From: Erythrobasidium yunnanense
Taxonomy: Eukaryota; Basidiomycota; Cystobasidiomycetes; Erythrobasidiales; Erythrobasidiaceae
Direction: 5' to 3'
NCBI GenBank assembly: GCA_001600175.1
Contig: BCJC01000001.1
Span: 2,651,652 to 2,715,651 of the forward strand
DNA: 64,000 bases
Below the pieces are notes generated by a model. That model saw only the letters and a list, made by a program, of their open reading frames with translations. It had not been told where the DNA came from and did no database searches. A program made the position numbers and the translations under genes. Positions 33,346 to 44,242 of the stretch are shown here, one piece after another (within the stretch, counting starts at the first letter, position 1; every line of letters begins with the position of its first letter).

Positions 33346-35702
33346 TTACTGACCAGAGTCTCCATCACTACTATTGCTATGCTCGTCTGCGCTGCTATCC
33401 TCTGCCTCATCGACTGCCAAAGCACCAAATGCGCTCGTGAAATACGGATGGATTGTCACCTTCTCTTCCACCTCGCTCTCTTCATCATCGCTACCTTCTT
33501 CAGAGCCGTCTTCCTGCTCTTCCACATCTTCAGCCTCCGTGGAATCTTCAGCCAGATGCACTTCGCCCAGTAATGACAGCTGTGCTTTCTCATTCCGCTT
33601 GATCCAAATACCTTCTTGTTCGGCGCCTGGTATAGCTGCTTGATGTGGTCTAAAAGCCCAGGGAATCTGCGACGCCTGCACAGCTCGAATGATCATTGAT
33701 CCCGCTCGATAGACATCGGGACGAGCGGCTTTCGCGGTAAGGAAGCCTGAAGGAAACTGTCAGCTTCCGTCCCTCTGATTATCTACAAATCTTACCTCGC
33801 TCGATTGCGAAAGTCGATAGCAGATCATCTGTGCTCCATTGGTCCTGAGCAGGCAATTCCAGGACCTCTTCGAGCGGCATCCTCTGGCCCAGATCGTAGA
33901 TGACAGACTCGACCTGTATATACTCATTAGCATTCTCTCCAAACTTCTTGCTCAAGATGACCACCCACATTTTGTATCGGTATGATGCCAGACAAGACCT
34001 GTTTCTCCATCCCTACGAACGAGGGGAAGACAAGTCCGGGACAGTCAACGAGTCGTACTTCAGGCGTCCAGAATATAGTTTGTAAGTGCTTCGTCTTGCC
34101 TGGCGTCCTGGATGCTCGAACGACTTTCTTGCCTAGCAGTGCGTTCAGGAGGGAGGATTTGCCGACGCTATATAGTTGGTCATTAGCGTAGTCGCCAGCT
34201 GATTAAGGTGAAGACGTACTTGGGCTGACCGATCAAGCCAATCGAGATGTAGGGCGGCTGATCCAGTGTTTCCTCTTCGTCCTCTTCTTCGGACAGCGAC
34301 TCCGTGGCTGTATCCTCTTTCCCATTTTCACCACGAGCTTCTCTAACAGCAAGCTCCGCTTGATGTATGACAGACTTCCTATCGAGATCCTGCTGTCTCT
34401 GCATTTTCCTAGCTTTTCTGGCTTCCGCCTTGCCTGGACCTTCTTTATCCTCATCACGCTCTTTCATGCTTTTGTTCATCTTGACTTGCTTCGCTAGGTC
34501 TGGTTCCGTCTCTAAAGCCTTCCAGTCTATGTCGCAGCGACAGCGAGGCTTCCAGCTTGAGCGTCTTTCAGGGTTCATACGCTCTGGAGGGGTCGTCATC
34601 GATGTATGAGCGGACTTGAGCGCTGAGACAAGTTGTTTCCGCACATCGTCAGACGTGCCTGGATCATATCGCTTGCGGGGGCCTTTACAGATGTCAGCTG
34701 AGCCCTGAGTGGAGGTTTTGGAGGTATGGCTTGCCTTGCGTCCGCACACCTCTCTCGTGCTCCTTATATGACTCTACCATGACCACCGGATACTCGAACG
34801 TATGCTCCAGGTATTCCTTCCAGCTTTGCGCCAGAGGAGCGGGTACCAGGTCCACTTTGGTCAAGATCAGGATGCAATGCTTCCTCGGCTTGAGAGTGGC
34901 TATATAGTCTTGAAGAGAAGGTGGGAAATGGAGTAATGGACAGCGGACATCGAGCAAAACAAGGAGGATCTCAGAAGCTTCTGAAACGCGCCAGAGCTGT
35001 CTCCAGACATCTAGATTGCGCTCGAAGCTGGAATGAAAGAAAGCGAGGCTTTAGAATAACCTCTTCAAGGTATATGGAAAGTTTGGCAAAGCTTACTAGC
35101 CCATGACTTTGAAAGAGTCGTCTGATCGAGCAGTTTTGAGCGTCTCATCTGTCGTCGCTAGCCATTTCTCAAACATGACAGCTTCATTCTGTGCATCTCA
35201 ATGAGCTTCAGCTAATCAGTACATCGTCAGAATGCATTGACCGCACCTTTTCGACCTCTTTCTTTAGCATGTAATACTTCCATTTCGGCCTTTTAGGCAC
35301 AAGTAACGTAGATTTCCCATCATTAGATTCGCTCCCCAAGTCCAGCCATGCTTTATCTTGCTGAATTGGTCTTTCGAAAGCTTTCTTGGCCAGGACGGTC
35401 TTGTAGTGTTCGAGCACATCAGGCGGCAGACGTATGAATCTACTTTCAAGAGCAGCTCGTGCAGACTTTCTTGCATCAATGCGACGCTGTTCTTCCAGTG
35501 TTGCGCCTCGATAAGCATAATGACGCTGCTGTTTCCCTATGTCTGGAAATGAAGGCGAAGATGTCGCTTGTTTGGGAGGAGAAGTCGACAGCAAGGACGT
35601 AGCATCGTGGGTTATAGCTCGTGGATTCACAAAAGCTGGATGAAGTGGGAAAGGATCCTTGCGAGACTTAGCAGCAGAAGAGACTGGTTTCTTGCGACCC
35701 AT
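33346..35702 (-). CDS. GNL1: circularly permuted GTPase, GNL1 (HSR1) type
   Basis: Nucleolar/cytosolic GTPase of the YlqF/YawG group. The start at 35702, MGRKKPVSSAAKSRKDPFPL, matches the 'MGRKKP' opening of GNL1; an upstream in-frame ATG at 35732 seems less likely. G motifs appear in permuted order: G4 in 'KHCILILTKVDLVP', then G1 'GLIGQPNVGKSSLLNALLGK', whose Asn codon is split by an intron (donor GTACGT near 34222), then G3 in a short exon reading 'VDCPGL'. A 'SRTPGKTKHLQTI' block is the G2 region. Long charged insert before G1 and an acidic C-terminal tail ('EEGSDDEESEVEEK') fit GNL1. Lsg1 is the alternative, but its N-terminus differs. Confidence 0.85.
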
Positions 35703-35770
35703 CGAATTGGAAGAAGTACAACGAGCAAGCATAGATCGTAAGGCTACACGTATAAATAGGTAATAAATGG

Positions 35771-36609
35771 TCAGTCCAGCTCCTGTATCAATTTCCTTGA
35801 CTCTGTTTTCTTCGGCGGCGCGTCCTCCGTCTTGGGTGCATCGTCACCCTCAGCCGACGCTATCGAATGCTTCGCATTCTCAACGATATCTCCTGCTGTT
35901 GCTGACTGCTCGAAAGCGTCCTCGTCATCGCTGCTATCTTCCTCCTCGCTTGACGTGCCCTCCTCGCTATCGCTTCCACTAGACGAGGAGGACGGATGCT
36001 TCGCCTCCAGTACACCGAGAGCCAGATCCTGCACGAGTTGCGTCAGACAAGCAACAATGCGATGTACTGCTGGACGTACGATTATTATCTGAGGATCCGG
36101 CTCTTCGTCTTGCAAAGCTATCTCGTCATCTTCAGCATATCGGATGTCGTCTGCTTCTTCGTCTTGTGCATCTTCGTCATCTTGCTCTTCCACAAGCTCG
36201 AACGCGCTGCCGTCTGTTGCGGATAGGCTAGAGTTCGCGTGCTGCATTTGCGGCAGGAAGGACTGGACGCGCGCAAGGAGAGCTGTGATTCTCTCTTAGC
36301 ATGTAGCGTCATATGTTGAGGGTGTCGCGAGCATACAGGATGACCCGCTCAGGTCTGGCATATCGAAACTTGGCCTTGTTGTCGGAGGTTTATCAGACAG
36401 ATCTTCGACTAGAGCGCGTTTCCGAGGGCGTTCATTGCGTTCGCTGAGTAGACTAGCTGAGGAAATCCATCATGAGAAGGCGTGAAGAGGTCATTTAAAG
36501 GTCACGGACCGATCAGAGCTTCGCGAGTAGAAGGTGTCTCGTCAGATGAGGGCAGGCCAGACTGTGCTTTCGGCGATAAACGCTGTCTCTTTGATGGTGG
36601 TTCCCTCAT
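35771..36609 (-). CDS. NOPCHAP1-like (DUF4598) snoRNP assembly factor
   Basis: Small acidic protein probably linking box C/D snoRNP assembly to the R2TP chaperone. The start at 36609 (MREPPSKRQRLSPKAQSGLP) gives a basic, nuclear-signal-like N-terminus. Introns with donors GTCCGT and GTATGC lead to 'LLARVQSFLPQMQHANSSLS', close to the LL-x-R-V-x-x-F-L-P-x-M block of that family. A third, in-frame intron of 51 nt (GTACGT...CTGAC...TGCAG) sits inside an unbroken frame; removing it gives 'QIIIDLALGVLEAK', matching the family's second block. A Ser/Glu-rich tail follows. The stop is 68 bp from the GNL1 start on the same strand. Family call rests on these two blocks, so moderate. Confidence 0.6.
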
Positions 36610-36711
36610 TGTAGCTTGTCCTGAAAAGTGTTGAATCAGTTTGCGGACAAGCCTTGAAATCACGCTTGATTCTGGACAATCGACCTTCAAATCTGGCATA
36701 CATCAATCAAC

Positions 36712-37803
36712 ATGTCCCTTGAAAGCGACTCTGCATTTCACGCTCGCCAGCTGTTTGCTCAAGGTATACCATCGCTTTGAAGGTCTTAAGGTCGAGGTTC
36801 ACGGGTCTAATGCTGGCTCTGCAGGCTCCTTTACCTCGTGCATTCAAACCATTGAAAGCATCCAATCAGCCTCACCAAGTCTGCGCCTTTATGCAGCCCG
36901 CTCCCACATCGCCCTCGGTGCCTTCAACAAAGCCAACGCGATCTGCGCAGGCATAGATACGCCCGCTGCAAAAGCCGTCAAACTGCTGGCGGACGCTATC
37001 GAGAGTGCTGGAACTGATGGTGGTGCAGCTGCGGACGAGGCATTTGAGCTGCTCGAGGAGCTGGGAGAGGATGCGGATGGAACGACGCGCGCTGTTGCTG
37101 GAACTGTATTAGCAAGCCAAGAAGACTATAGAGGACAAGCGATAGAAGTACTCTCTGCTGGCGCGAAAGAGGAGGATCAAGAGTGGTGCGTTCTTATCGC
37201 CTCTTCATACATTGCCTCTAGCCTGACTGACTTGAGAACCACCCAGCGTCGCCCTGCTCATCCAGCTTTACCTCTCTATCGACCGTATAGATCTCGCCAA
37301 ATCAGCATATACAAGCGCGAAAGTCTGGGCTGAAGACTCAACCATCATCCAGCTATGCGAAGCCTGGATAGCTTTGAAGGAAGGAGGCGAAGAGGGTGGA
37401 TACCAGTCTGCATTCTACTGCTACGACGAGATGTCGCAGTTGCCTAGTGCGAACAACCCGGTGGTCCTCAATGGAAAGGCAGTCTCGCAAGCCGCTATGC
37501 ATCGCTGGCCGGAAGCTGAGGCGCCCCTTACTGAAGCTGGTCAGATTGTGCGTCGAGTCTATTTCCTCCCTTATTGTTCCACTAACACATTGTACTATTT
37601 TCCAGGTCCCAAGCCATGCTACGACACTTGCAAATGCCGCCGCTCTAGCAGCGATTACCGGCAAGCCTGCAAGCACAGTCGAGCAGACCATGTCACAGCT
37701 CAGACAAGTCGCTCCTACATATCCTCTTCTGGAGGATCTGGCAGCCAAAGAGGCACTCTTCGATGAGGCTGCGAGCAGATTCTCCGTCTCTGTATCGGCA
37801 TGA
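36712..37803 (+). CDS. COPE: coatomer subunit epsilon
   Basis: TPR-like subunit of the COPI coat that carries Golgi-to-ER traffic, partner of alpha-COP. The first exon (36712-36773) codes MSLESDSAFHARQLFAQ. The intron 36774-36834 joins it to 'GSFTSCIQTIESIQSASPSL' and 'RLYAARSHIALGAFNKANAI', helical repeats of the family. Later exons give 'VALLIQLYLSIDRIDLAKSA', 'AYQSAFYCYDEM'-like 'GGYQSAFYCYDEMSQ', and 'VVLNGKAVSQAAMHRWPEAE', the strongest epsilon-COP signature, then 'VPSHATTLANAAALAAITGK'. End at 37803. It diverges from the NOPCHAP1-like gene with only 102 bp between start codons. Confidence 0.92.
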
Positions 37804-37935
37804 AGGTGCATTAAAGAAGCAGTGTATGAATGTTCTATTGCTACAGTAACGCGGACTACGTATGAAAGTCGAGGAAAGCTGCGGGTGCGAATGCTAAGTG
37901 AAGATGCGGAACTGCAGTCGATTTGCGAATATTGG

Positions 37936-39106
37936 CTAATTCATCTCGAAGATAAGGAACTCTGCCTGTGTGGAGCCTGTGCTCTTGACTGCTAGGTCGC
38001 TTGATAGCTTACCGTCGACATAAAGCGAGTCTCCTTCCTTCAATTCCCACGACTGCTCGCCATTCGAGATGGTAATCTGCGAACCACTGTCTATGCCCTG
38101 TCCTGGCTTTCTATATCCACTCAACATGATGTTATGAATGAGTGTTTTGACCGTCTTAACTCCACTCGTATGCTGAACCTCCGAGTCTGATGTAAGGATA
38201 CTTGCAGACACCCTAATATGCGCATGTATTGGAATAGGTCCTTTCCCATCTCTATCCTCAGTTACTCCCTCATCTTCAGGAGGAGCCACTATCCTGACGA
38301 TCTTATTCGTCTTTTCTGCATCGCTGAAATGCCGGTTGTAGTACCGTACGGGAAGACGAGACTGGTAAGGCTTGCCCCAGATCTGAAGGAAATGCACTTG
38401 TTTCTCAGGATTGCGATTGTATTCGGAGTGACGAACGCCTGTGCCTGTCGAAGTCATCTGGACGTCGCCGCGTTTCATGATCTCGAGGTTGCCAGTGGAG
38501 TCCTTGTCTGCCTAGACCATTAGCGGAGTATAAGGATGATTTGATTAAGAGTAGGCCTACGCTCAAGCTCGCCGTTGACGATGTAAGAGAAGATCTCGTA
38601 TTCCGAATGTCCGTGCTGTTCGCCAGATCAGCTCAAGCTACTGACGAGTTCGGCGCATTACGTACAGTTCCAAAGCCTTCACCAGGTTCCACTCTATCTT
38701 CATTGATGACGCGCAAAGCACCGAAGTCTTGATACTTCAGTGACGGGTCATAATAGCCGGCGAAAGGGAAAGTGAAGTAGCTTTTAAGCCAGCCCTTTGA
38801 AGATACTATCAGCAGACTTGCTGGCGAGAAAGTGCGTGAAGCCTTACATGATTTGCATGGCCTCTCTTATCGGATTGACGATGCCAGAAAGTTGGCGAAG
38901 CGACCGCAGCGGACATGGCTGCAATAACGTCTCAGACTTTCCGCAGCAGGTAAGGACAGCAGACAGGATTTACTTGAAGTAGACCTTGAAGCTTTTGAGA
39001 GAACAGCAGGTACAGGAGCAGCTCGTTTAGCGAATCTTGGGATCAGCAGCGCAGCCAGGATGGAGAGGCAAAGGACGAGAAGAGCTTTGCGAAGAATGAT
39101 GGGCAA
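37936..39106 (-). CDS. pirin family protein with possible N-terminal membrane anchor
   Basis: Iron-binding cupin of the pirin family, a nuclear cofactor or quercetinase-like enzyme in other species. The conserved part reads '[20 protein letters not shown]', '[20 protein letters not shown]', '[20 protein letters not shown]' and '[20 protein letters not shown]'. The H-G-H pair and the later H-S-E supply the metal ligands. The cupin N-terminus could start at the ATG at 38914-38916 ([14 protein letters not shown]). However, an intron at 38919-38973 (GTAAAT...CTGAG...TGCAG) joins it in frame to an upstream exon from 39106, [20 protein letters not shown], a strong hydrophobic segment. That would make a membrane-anchored or imported pirin, unusual for the family. 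Both starts are possible. Confidence 0.85.
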
Positions 39107-39510
39107 GAAAGAGCGCTGAAGAAAGTGAGAGAAGAAAGCTGCAATGTCGTGAAAGCTGCTGGTAAGCTGTTTGAGGAGACGCGAGGGAAATCAACTTCCT
39201 AACAAGGCAAGGCTGACAAATGCTGATAGACAGATGATCCAGTAGGTGCAGTGCAGTCAGCCTGCTGGCTCATTCACAATCTGCTTACAATAGTGTGCAT
39301 GTTGCGCCTGATTCTGCCTCTCATTGCCGACTCGCGTAACTACTGGCTAACCAACTGTACAGATCCCACCCCCTGACTGTCCTTACCGCCAGTCCTGCCA
39401 GTCCTGACTATTAACATCTCCTCATCCTCTGCTCCTTTGTACGTCAATCCTGACCGTCCAGCTGTCTTGATAGGGTCAGAAAACACCTGTACTGAGTCAG
39501 AAATCCTTCT
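39107..39510. other. intergenic region between pirin gene and F-box array
   Basis: 404 bp, from the longer pirin start to the first F-box stop. No feature recognised. Confidence 0.4.
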
Positions 39511-40806
39511 TCAGTGGCCTTCCTCTGCATTGCTGGCCTGTAAAGCTTGCATTCGCTGTATGGCCTTTTCCCGGAACGCCAGAGGAGTGATAGTAACGTC
39601 TTTGCGTCTCTGAACAAGCTCGTCGTATACATCGACCATCGCTCGGATCCGGTCGATATGGTGCGAATTGTAACCGAAGTCTGGCACTTCGTAAGAGATG
39701 TCGATTGTCCGCAGGCTTGGCAGGACTGTTCGATCGGCTGCCTGCATGAAGATGAAGACATTGGTAGAGGAAATGTTCCAATTGTGTACACTGATGTGGG
39801 CCAGCTTAGGGAAACACATATCAGGGAACTGCTCCCCAAGGTTTGTCTCCATTGCATCCAGGCGCAAGACCTCGAGACTAGGTAGACTAGCTAGAGCCTC
39901 CCAGATTCGGGGACCAGCTTCCGTCGCAAGAAGTTCAAGGCGGACTATACGATGCTCAATGCCCGAGGTTAGGACCTTGAGCGTTTTTGTAATACTGGAA
40001 TCCTCTCCGCCGACGTGATCATCGACTCGCAGGACCAGTTCCTCCAGTTGAGGCAGACAGCCTAAGGCATTGCGAACTACCTGAGCATGATCCGCGGTGA
40101 AACATCGCACAGCCAGTGTTCTGATAGGGGATGTAAGGTTGCTCTGCCGGATGAGGGACTCCTGATGAGGAGCAGCGGGTGCCAAGCGAAGGTCGCGCTG
40201 TGCATGAATGGTGAATCTGCGGAGGCACGAATGGCCGGCTCCCAGAAGCGCGATCTGGAAGAGATCGTACTGAGACTTGACTACATCATGCTGCGACGAA
40301 ATGTTGAGCTCTCGAAGCGGTAGAGCTTGTACGACCCGAAGCAAGCGCGAGAGAGCCTTGTCCTGGGCAACCACCTTGCCTTCATTTCCCACGAGCTGCG
40401 GTCCAGCGAATCCCAGGCCCAAGGAGGTCAATCGACAAAATCGTGACTCCAGTAACCCGGCACAGAAGGGAGCTGTGCCAGCTAGACTAAGCATCTGGGC
40501 AAACTGCGCGACTTTAGGATGCAGGAGTACGTCCAAATCGTCGCCAGTTAGAGGGAGATTGGTCCTCGCCAAAGCATTGGGAGCGCGATAGAGCTCCAAA
40601 TCGACTATGTTGGACAAGCGCTTGTTGGCGAGACGAAGGCGATACAGATCACCGTATTTGATGCCATCCCTCTTGTAGCTTTCCATGGGTGTAAAGTGAA
40701 CCTCGCCAGCGAGCATTTCAACGATGTGCTCCAGAAACTCGTCGGGCAGCGAAAGCAAGCTCGTCTTGAGCTTTGAAGAGGCGGTTTCGGCGCTGCAGGA
40801 AGCCAT
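39511..40806 (-). CDS. F-box-like protein, tandem paralogue 1
   Basis: Predicted substrate receptor of an SCF-type ubiquitin ligase, by analogy. A single exon codes for 431 residues. Near the start 'LKTSLLSLPDEFLEHIVEML' is an F-box-like helix, followed by 'LYRLRLANKRLSNIVDLELY', the second half of the motif. The rest has leucine-rich segments ('LPLRELNISSQHDVV', 'CLPQLEELVLRVDDHV', 'LPSLEVLRLDAMETN') like those in F-box/LRR proteins, and ends 'TITPLAFREKAIQRMQALQA'. It aligns over its whole length with the proteins at 41241-42521 and 42977-44242. Being intronless is odd in this intron-rich window. No known substrate. Confidence 0.75.
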   Translation of the reverse strand: MASCSAETASSKLKTSLLSLPDEFLEHIVEMLAGEVHFTPMESYKRDGIKYGDLYRLRLANKRLSNIVDLELYRAPNALARTNLPLTGDDLDVLLHPKVAQFAQMLSLAGTAPFCAGLLESRFCRLTSLGLGFAGPQLVGNEGKVVAQDKALSRLLRVVQALPLRELNISSQHDVVKSQYDLFQIALLGAGHSCLRRFTIHAQRDLRLAPAAPHQESLIRQSNLTSPIRTLAVRCFTADHAQVVRNALGCLPQLEELVLRVDDHVGGEDSSITKTLKVLTSGIEHRIVRLELLATEAGPRIWEALASLPSLEVLRLDAMETNLGEQFPDMCFPKLAHISVHNWNISSTNVFIFMQAADRTVLPSLRTIDISYEVPDFGYNSHHIDRIRAMVDVYDELVQRRKDVTITPLAFREKAIQRMQALQASNAEEGH

Positions 40807-41240
40807 GGAGACAGAAGGTGACGACTATTAGCAGGATTAGGAGGTTTTCGTGCTTGAGCAGAGCGAAGAGACGTAGGAAGCCAGGCTTTGGCAGCCTTGT
40901 CAGACAAGGTCCGTGCGCAGCGTCTTGCACAAGACGTCAGTCCTCAGTGAGTGCATCAGGGACGTAGAAGTCAGCAGAATAGGGCAACCTATTCCAGTTG
41001 ATAGAGGGGCAAGCCTAGCGAGCAAAGCGAGCATGAATTTTACAGCCTTTCCCGGACAACTCCCTGTTTTCCATCCACTTCCTACACTCTCTGTTCGTTC
41101 GCACTCTGCCCCCAAAGCTAATTCAATTCCGAGCTAGCTCCGTCTGCCGCCGTCTCGCCTTCTGTCTTCTTGGGAAAAGTTGCAGTCCTTCCTTCCTTCC
41201 TTCCAGACGATTGTAACTCCTCAGAACCTCAAAACTTCCT
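40807..41240. other. intergenic spacer in F-box array
   Basis: 434 bp. It includes a CTTCCTTCCTTCC tract near 41190. The part next to the first F-box start (about 40851-40921) resembles the flank of the third paralogue. Confidence 0.5.
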
Positions 41241-42521
41241 CTAAGCACCCGGCTCATCTCCATTCCTGGCCTCTAAGGCTTGCAACTTTTTGATAAGCTC
41301 CTCTCTGAATCTACGCGGGGTGACCTGGACATCTTGACGCTCTTCAAGCAGCTTGTCATATGCAGCAATCATTGCGTGAACACTTCCGATACGTCGTGCA
41401 TCAGGGTGTGAAGTTGATCGGAAGCGAGTGATATAGATGTGCTGCAGCCTTGGAAGAAGTTGCCGTTTGAACGCCTTTTGAAAGAGAAGAGTGCCAATGG
41501 CGTATGCTTGGCAATCCGCCGCCGTAAAAATATACCGTAGCTTTGGCAAACAGATATCGGGCCAATGATCTTCACCAGAGACTTTAACCCCGTAGAGCTG
41601 TAGGGTTCGTAACTGAGATAGAGCGGCCAGAGATTGCCATGTGAGAGGACCGAGGATCTGGACTTGGAGTTCGAAGCATGTTATTTGATCAGTGATGCCC
41701 GAGGTAAAGGCAACCACTGTGGCCGCGGTGCTATCGTCCTCCCCACGAATGGCAAACGCGATGTCTGCCAATCGAGGAAAGTAGCCCAAAGCACGCCGAA
41801 CAATGCGAGCGTGATCCGTCCTGAAGCCTCTCACAGATAGTGCAATGATAAGTGAGGTATGACCGGACGATTGAATCGGAGAATCCTCTACAGAGGGGGC
41901 CACCACGAGATTGTGTGGTCCATCTACGTAAAATCTGCGGAGGCAAGCATGGCCAGCACCCAGAAGGGCGATGTGGTGAAGATCGCGCTCCGAAAGGACT
42001 AGACCCGCTTGTAGGTGGACGTGCAGCTCTAGGAGCGGCAGGGCTCGTAATGCTTCGCGCAAGCGCGTGAGAGATTTGTGAGCAACGACAGACGCGTTTT
42101 GAGCGGTCTTGAGCTGCGGTATTCCGAAGACCAGTGTTAAGGCGGTTAATCCACCAAATCGTGACTCAAATAATCCAGCGAAGAATCGAGAAGTGCCAGC
42201 TAACCTCAGCGTTTGAGCGAACTGCGCGGTCTCCGGTTTGAGTAGAATGTCCAGGTCATCGCTGGACAAGTGTCGCCCTTGTTTCGTCAGGGCATTTGGA
42301 GTGCGATAGAGCTCTGCCCGAACAATCCTTGAAATGCGCCGGTTGACGAGACAAAGTTGATGCAGGTCACCAGTGCTGATGCCATCTCTGCTGCAGCTTT
42401 CCCACGTAAAGCGTAAATGGCCAGCAAGCAGCGCTGTTATGCTCTGCAGGACCTCATCGGGCAGTGAGAGCAGGCCTGTTCTGCTTTCCGGAACGGCAGC
42501 ATTATCGCTAGAGGGAGCCAT
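41241..42521 (-). CDS. F-box-like protein, tandem paralogue 2
   Basis: 426 residues in one exon. The opening MAPSSDNAAVPESRTGLLSL runs into 'LPDEVLQSITALLAGHLRFT', an F-box-like helix, and 'LHQLCLVNRRISRIVRAELY'. 'TPNALTKQGRHLSSDDLDIL' and 'TAQFAQTLRLAGTSRFFAGL' match its two neighbours block for block. LRR-like strands ('LPLLELHVHLQAG', 'LSQLRTLQLYGVKV') and the C-terminal 'VQVTPRRFREELIKKLQALE' are conserved too. Same strand and same intronless structure as the paralogues. It appears intact. Confidence 0.75.
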   Translation of the reverse strand: MAPSSDNAAVPESRTGLLSLPDEVLQSITALLAGHLRFTWESCSRDGISTGDLHQLCLVNRRISRIVRAELYRTPNALTKQGRHLSSDDLDILLKPETAQFAQTLRLAGTSRFFAGLFESRFGGLTALTLVFGIPQLKTAQNASVVAHKSLTRLREALRALPLLELHVHLQAGLVLSERDLHHIALLGAGHACLRRFYVDGPHNLVVAPSVEDSPIQSSGHTSLIIALSVRGFRTDHARIVRRALGYFPRLADIAFAIRGEDDSTAATVVAFTSGITDQITCFELQVQILGPLTWQSLAALSQLRTLQLYGVKVSGEDHWPDICLPKLRYIFTAADCQAYAIGTLLFQKAFKRQLLPRLQHIYITRFRSTSHPDARRIGSVHAMIAAYDKLLEERQDVQVTPRRFREELIKKLQALEARNGDEPGA

Positions 42522-42976
42522 ACGGTAGAGAGGAATGAGAAGGAATATCTGTTGCGCGTGGGGGCTCGACCGGACGAGGGAAAGGCTCCGAATTCGAGAT
42601 GGATCGTCTTGTTAGACGCGTCTTGCCTAGCTTGCATCAGATGCATGCACGTCGTTGAGGCAAGCGCTTGCAGCAGACTCAACGGACAGAGCTCAGCCAG
42701 AGCCTGAGAGGGCCCGTAATCGTCACGAAGACAAGCCTAGGACTAGCTCTGGGGCGCAATTAGTCGATGATCATACAAATGATCGTTGTCTATCTACTTT
42801 CTATACTGTTGCATCATATCAACGTGTCATGGGGAGCGAAGCAGATCCAAAGCCGTCCGAGACTTCTCGCACACTCACCGTTTCCTCTGTCTGCCTGCTA
42901 TGCCTCGCATAGCACAATTATCGTCTTTGAGACGCTGCCAGACTCTCCGAATCCTAATCTAGTGGCCTTACCCACT
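42522..42976. other. intergenic spacer in F-box array
   Basis: 455 bp between paralogues 2 and 3. Weak plus-strand frames only; no feature supported. Confidence 0.4.
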
Positions 42977-44242
42977 TCATTCCAGTATCTCTAACGCCCG
43001 CAGATTCTCCATGATCAATTCTCTGAATGTCTTTGGAGTGACTCTGACATCGCCACGTGCCTCCAGAAGTCCATCATAGGCAGCAATCAGTGCTCGATGT
43101 CCCGCAGCGTGGCCTAAGACTCGGCCAGCATCCATTGCCCATGGTAAATGAATCTGCTGCAGGCTCGGGAATAGTTGACAGCTTGCAGCACTCTTAAACA
43201 GATTGAGTTCGATCGAAAGACCCCAGCCTGCAGTAGTAAGGCATGCTAGCTTAGGCAGACACCGAAGGTGCTCTTGACGTGGCAGACGAGACGTGGTGAG
43301 GCTGAGCTGTTGCAGATCAGGCAAGCTAGCTAGAGCTTGCCATGTGAGAGGGCCGGTCGATCGAGTGCTCAGAGCAAGAGTAAGGCGAGATATGCGATGA
43401 TTGACGCCGAAGGTGAGAGCGTCCAGCGTGGCCGCGACCTGATTGTCCTTCTCACAGGTGTGAAGTGACACCTGCTCCAGCCCCGGCAGATGGCCTAGAG
43501 CCATTCGAACGATATAGACATGATCCGCACTCAGACTTTGCACAGCTATTGATGCAAGATGCGACGTGTAGCTGGTTGGTAGCATGAGGTGTTTCAAGTG
43601 AGCGGGACTGCTATCCAGGTCGGTATCGTGCTGCCCAAGTATGGAGAAAGTGCGGAGAGTAGCATGGCCAGCTCCCAGAAGAGCAGATTGGAAGAGATCG
43701 TACTCGGAAAGGACGAGATCAAGTTGATAGTAGATACGGAGCTCCACTAGAGGTAGGGGTTGTAAAGCCTCGCGGAGGCGCGCGAGAGACTTCGATCTGA
43801 GGATGTCTGGGCCTGGGGCTCTCTCAGTCTGCGGGTCGCCAAAGACGAGAGTCAACGAAGCCAGCCGACAGAATCGTGACGCTTCGATCACGCTGGCCAA
43901 GAAGCGAGAGGTGCCGACCAGATTGAGCATCTGAGCAGACTGCGCAATGCCGGGGTAATTGAGAATGTCCAAGTCGTCCCCAGAGAAGGGCCCTCGAGTG
44001 TCCGTCAGGGCGTTTGGCATTCGATAGAGCTCGGCTCGAACTATCCCTGAGAGGCGCCTATTGACGAGACGAAGCCGAGGCAGGTCACCGTTACTGATGC
44101 CATCTCTCTTGCAGCTTGTTATATCGAATATTATCTCGCCAGCAAGCAGGTCGACTACGTGCTGCAGAACCTCGTCGGGCAGGGAGAGCAAGCTCGTCTT
44201 GACCTTCGCTGCGGCAGGAGCGTCGGGGGGAATGAGATCCAT
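42977..44242 (-). CDS. F-box-like protein, tandem paralogue 3
   Basis: 421 residues in one exon starting MDLIPPDAPAAAKVKTSLLS. The F-box-like block 'SLPDEVLQHVVDLLAGEIIF' is followed by 'LPRLRLVNRRLSGIVRAELY', then 'MPNALTDTRGPFSGDDLDIL' and 'QMLNLVGTSRFLASVIEASR' as in the other two copies. LRR-like strands include 'LPLVELRIYYQLDLVLSEYD' and 'LPDLQQLSLTTSRL'; the end is 'VRVTPKTFRELIMENLRALE'. It looks intact. Paralogues 1 and 3 share more of their 5' flank than either shares with 2. Confidence 0.75.
   Translation of the reverse strand: MDLIPPDAPAAAKVKTSLLSLPDEVLQHVVDLLAGEIIFDITSCKRDGISNGDLPRLRLVNRRLSGIVRAELYRMPNALTDTRGPFSGDDLDILNYPGIAQSAQMLNLVGTSRFLASVIEASRFCRLASLTLVFGDPQTERAPGPDILRSKSLARLREALQPLPLVELRIYYQLDLVLSEYDLFQSALLGAGHATLRTFSILGQHDTDLDSSPAHLKHLMLPTSYTSHLASIAVQSLSADHVYIVRMALGHLPGLEQVSLHTCEKDNQVAATLDALTFGVNHRISRLTLALSTRSTGPLTWQALASLPDLQQLSLTTSRLPRQEHLRCLPKLACLTTAGWGLSIELNLFKSAASCQLFPSLQQIHLPWAMDAGRVLGHAAGHRALIAAYDGLLEARGDVRVTPKTFRELIMENLRALEILE

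Noticed and set aside
36774-36834. Reading the epsilon-COP frame through its first intron
   Set aside because: The open frame continues, but the donor/acceptor pair and the family's N-terminal alignment require splicing.
41185-41208. CTTCC tandem tract as a functional repeat
   Set aside because: Short pyrimidine microsatellite in a spacer, with nothing to suggest a role.
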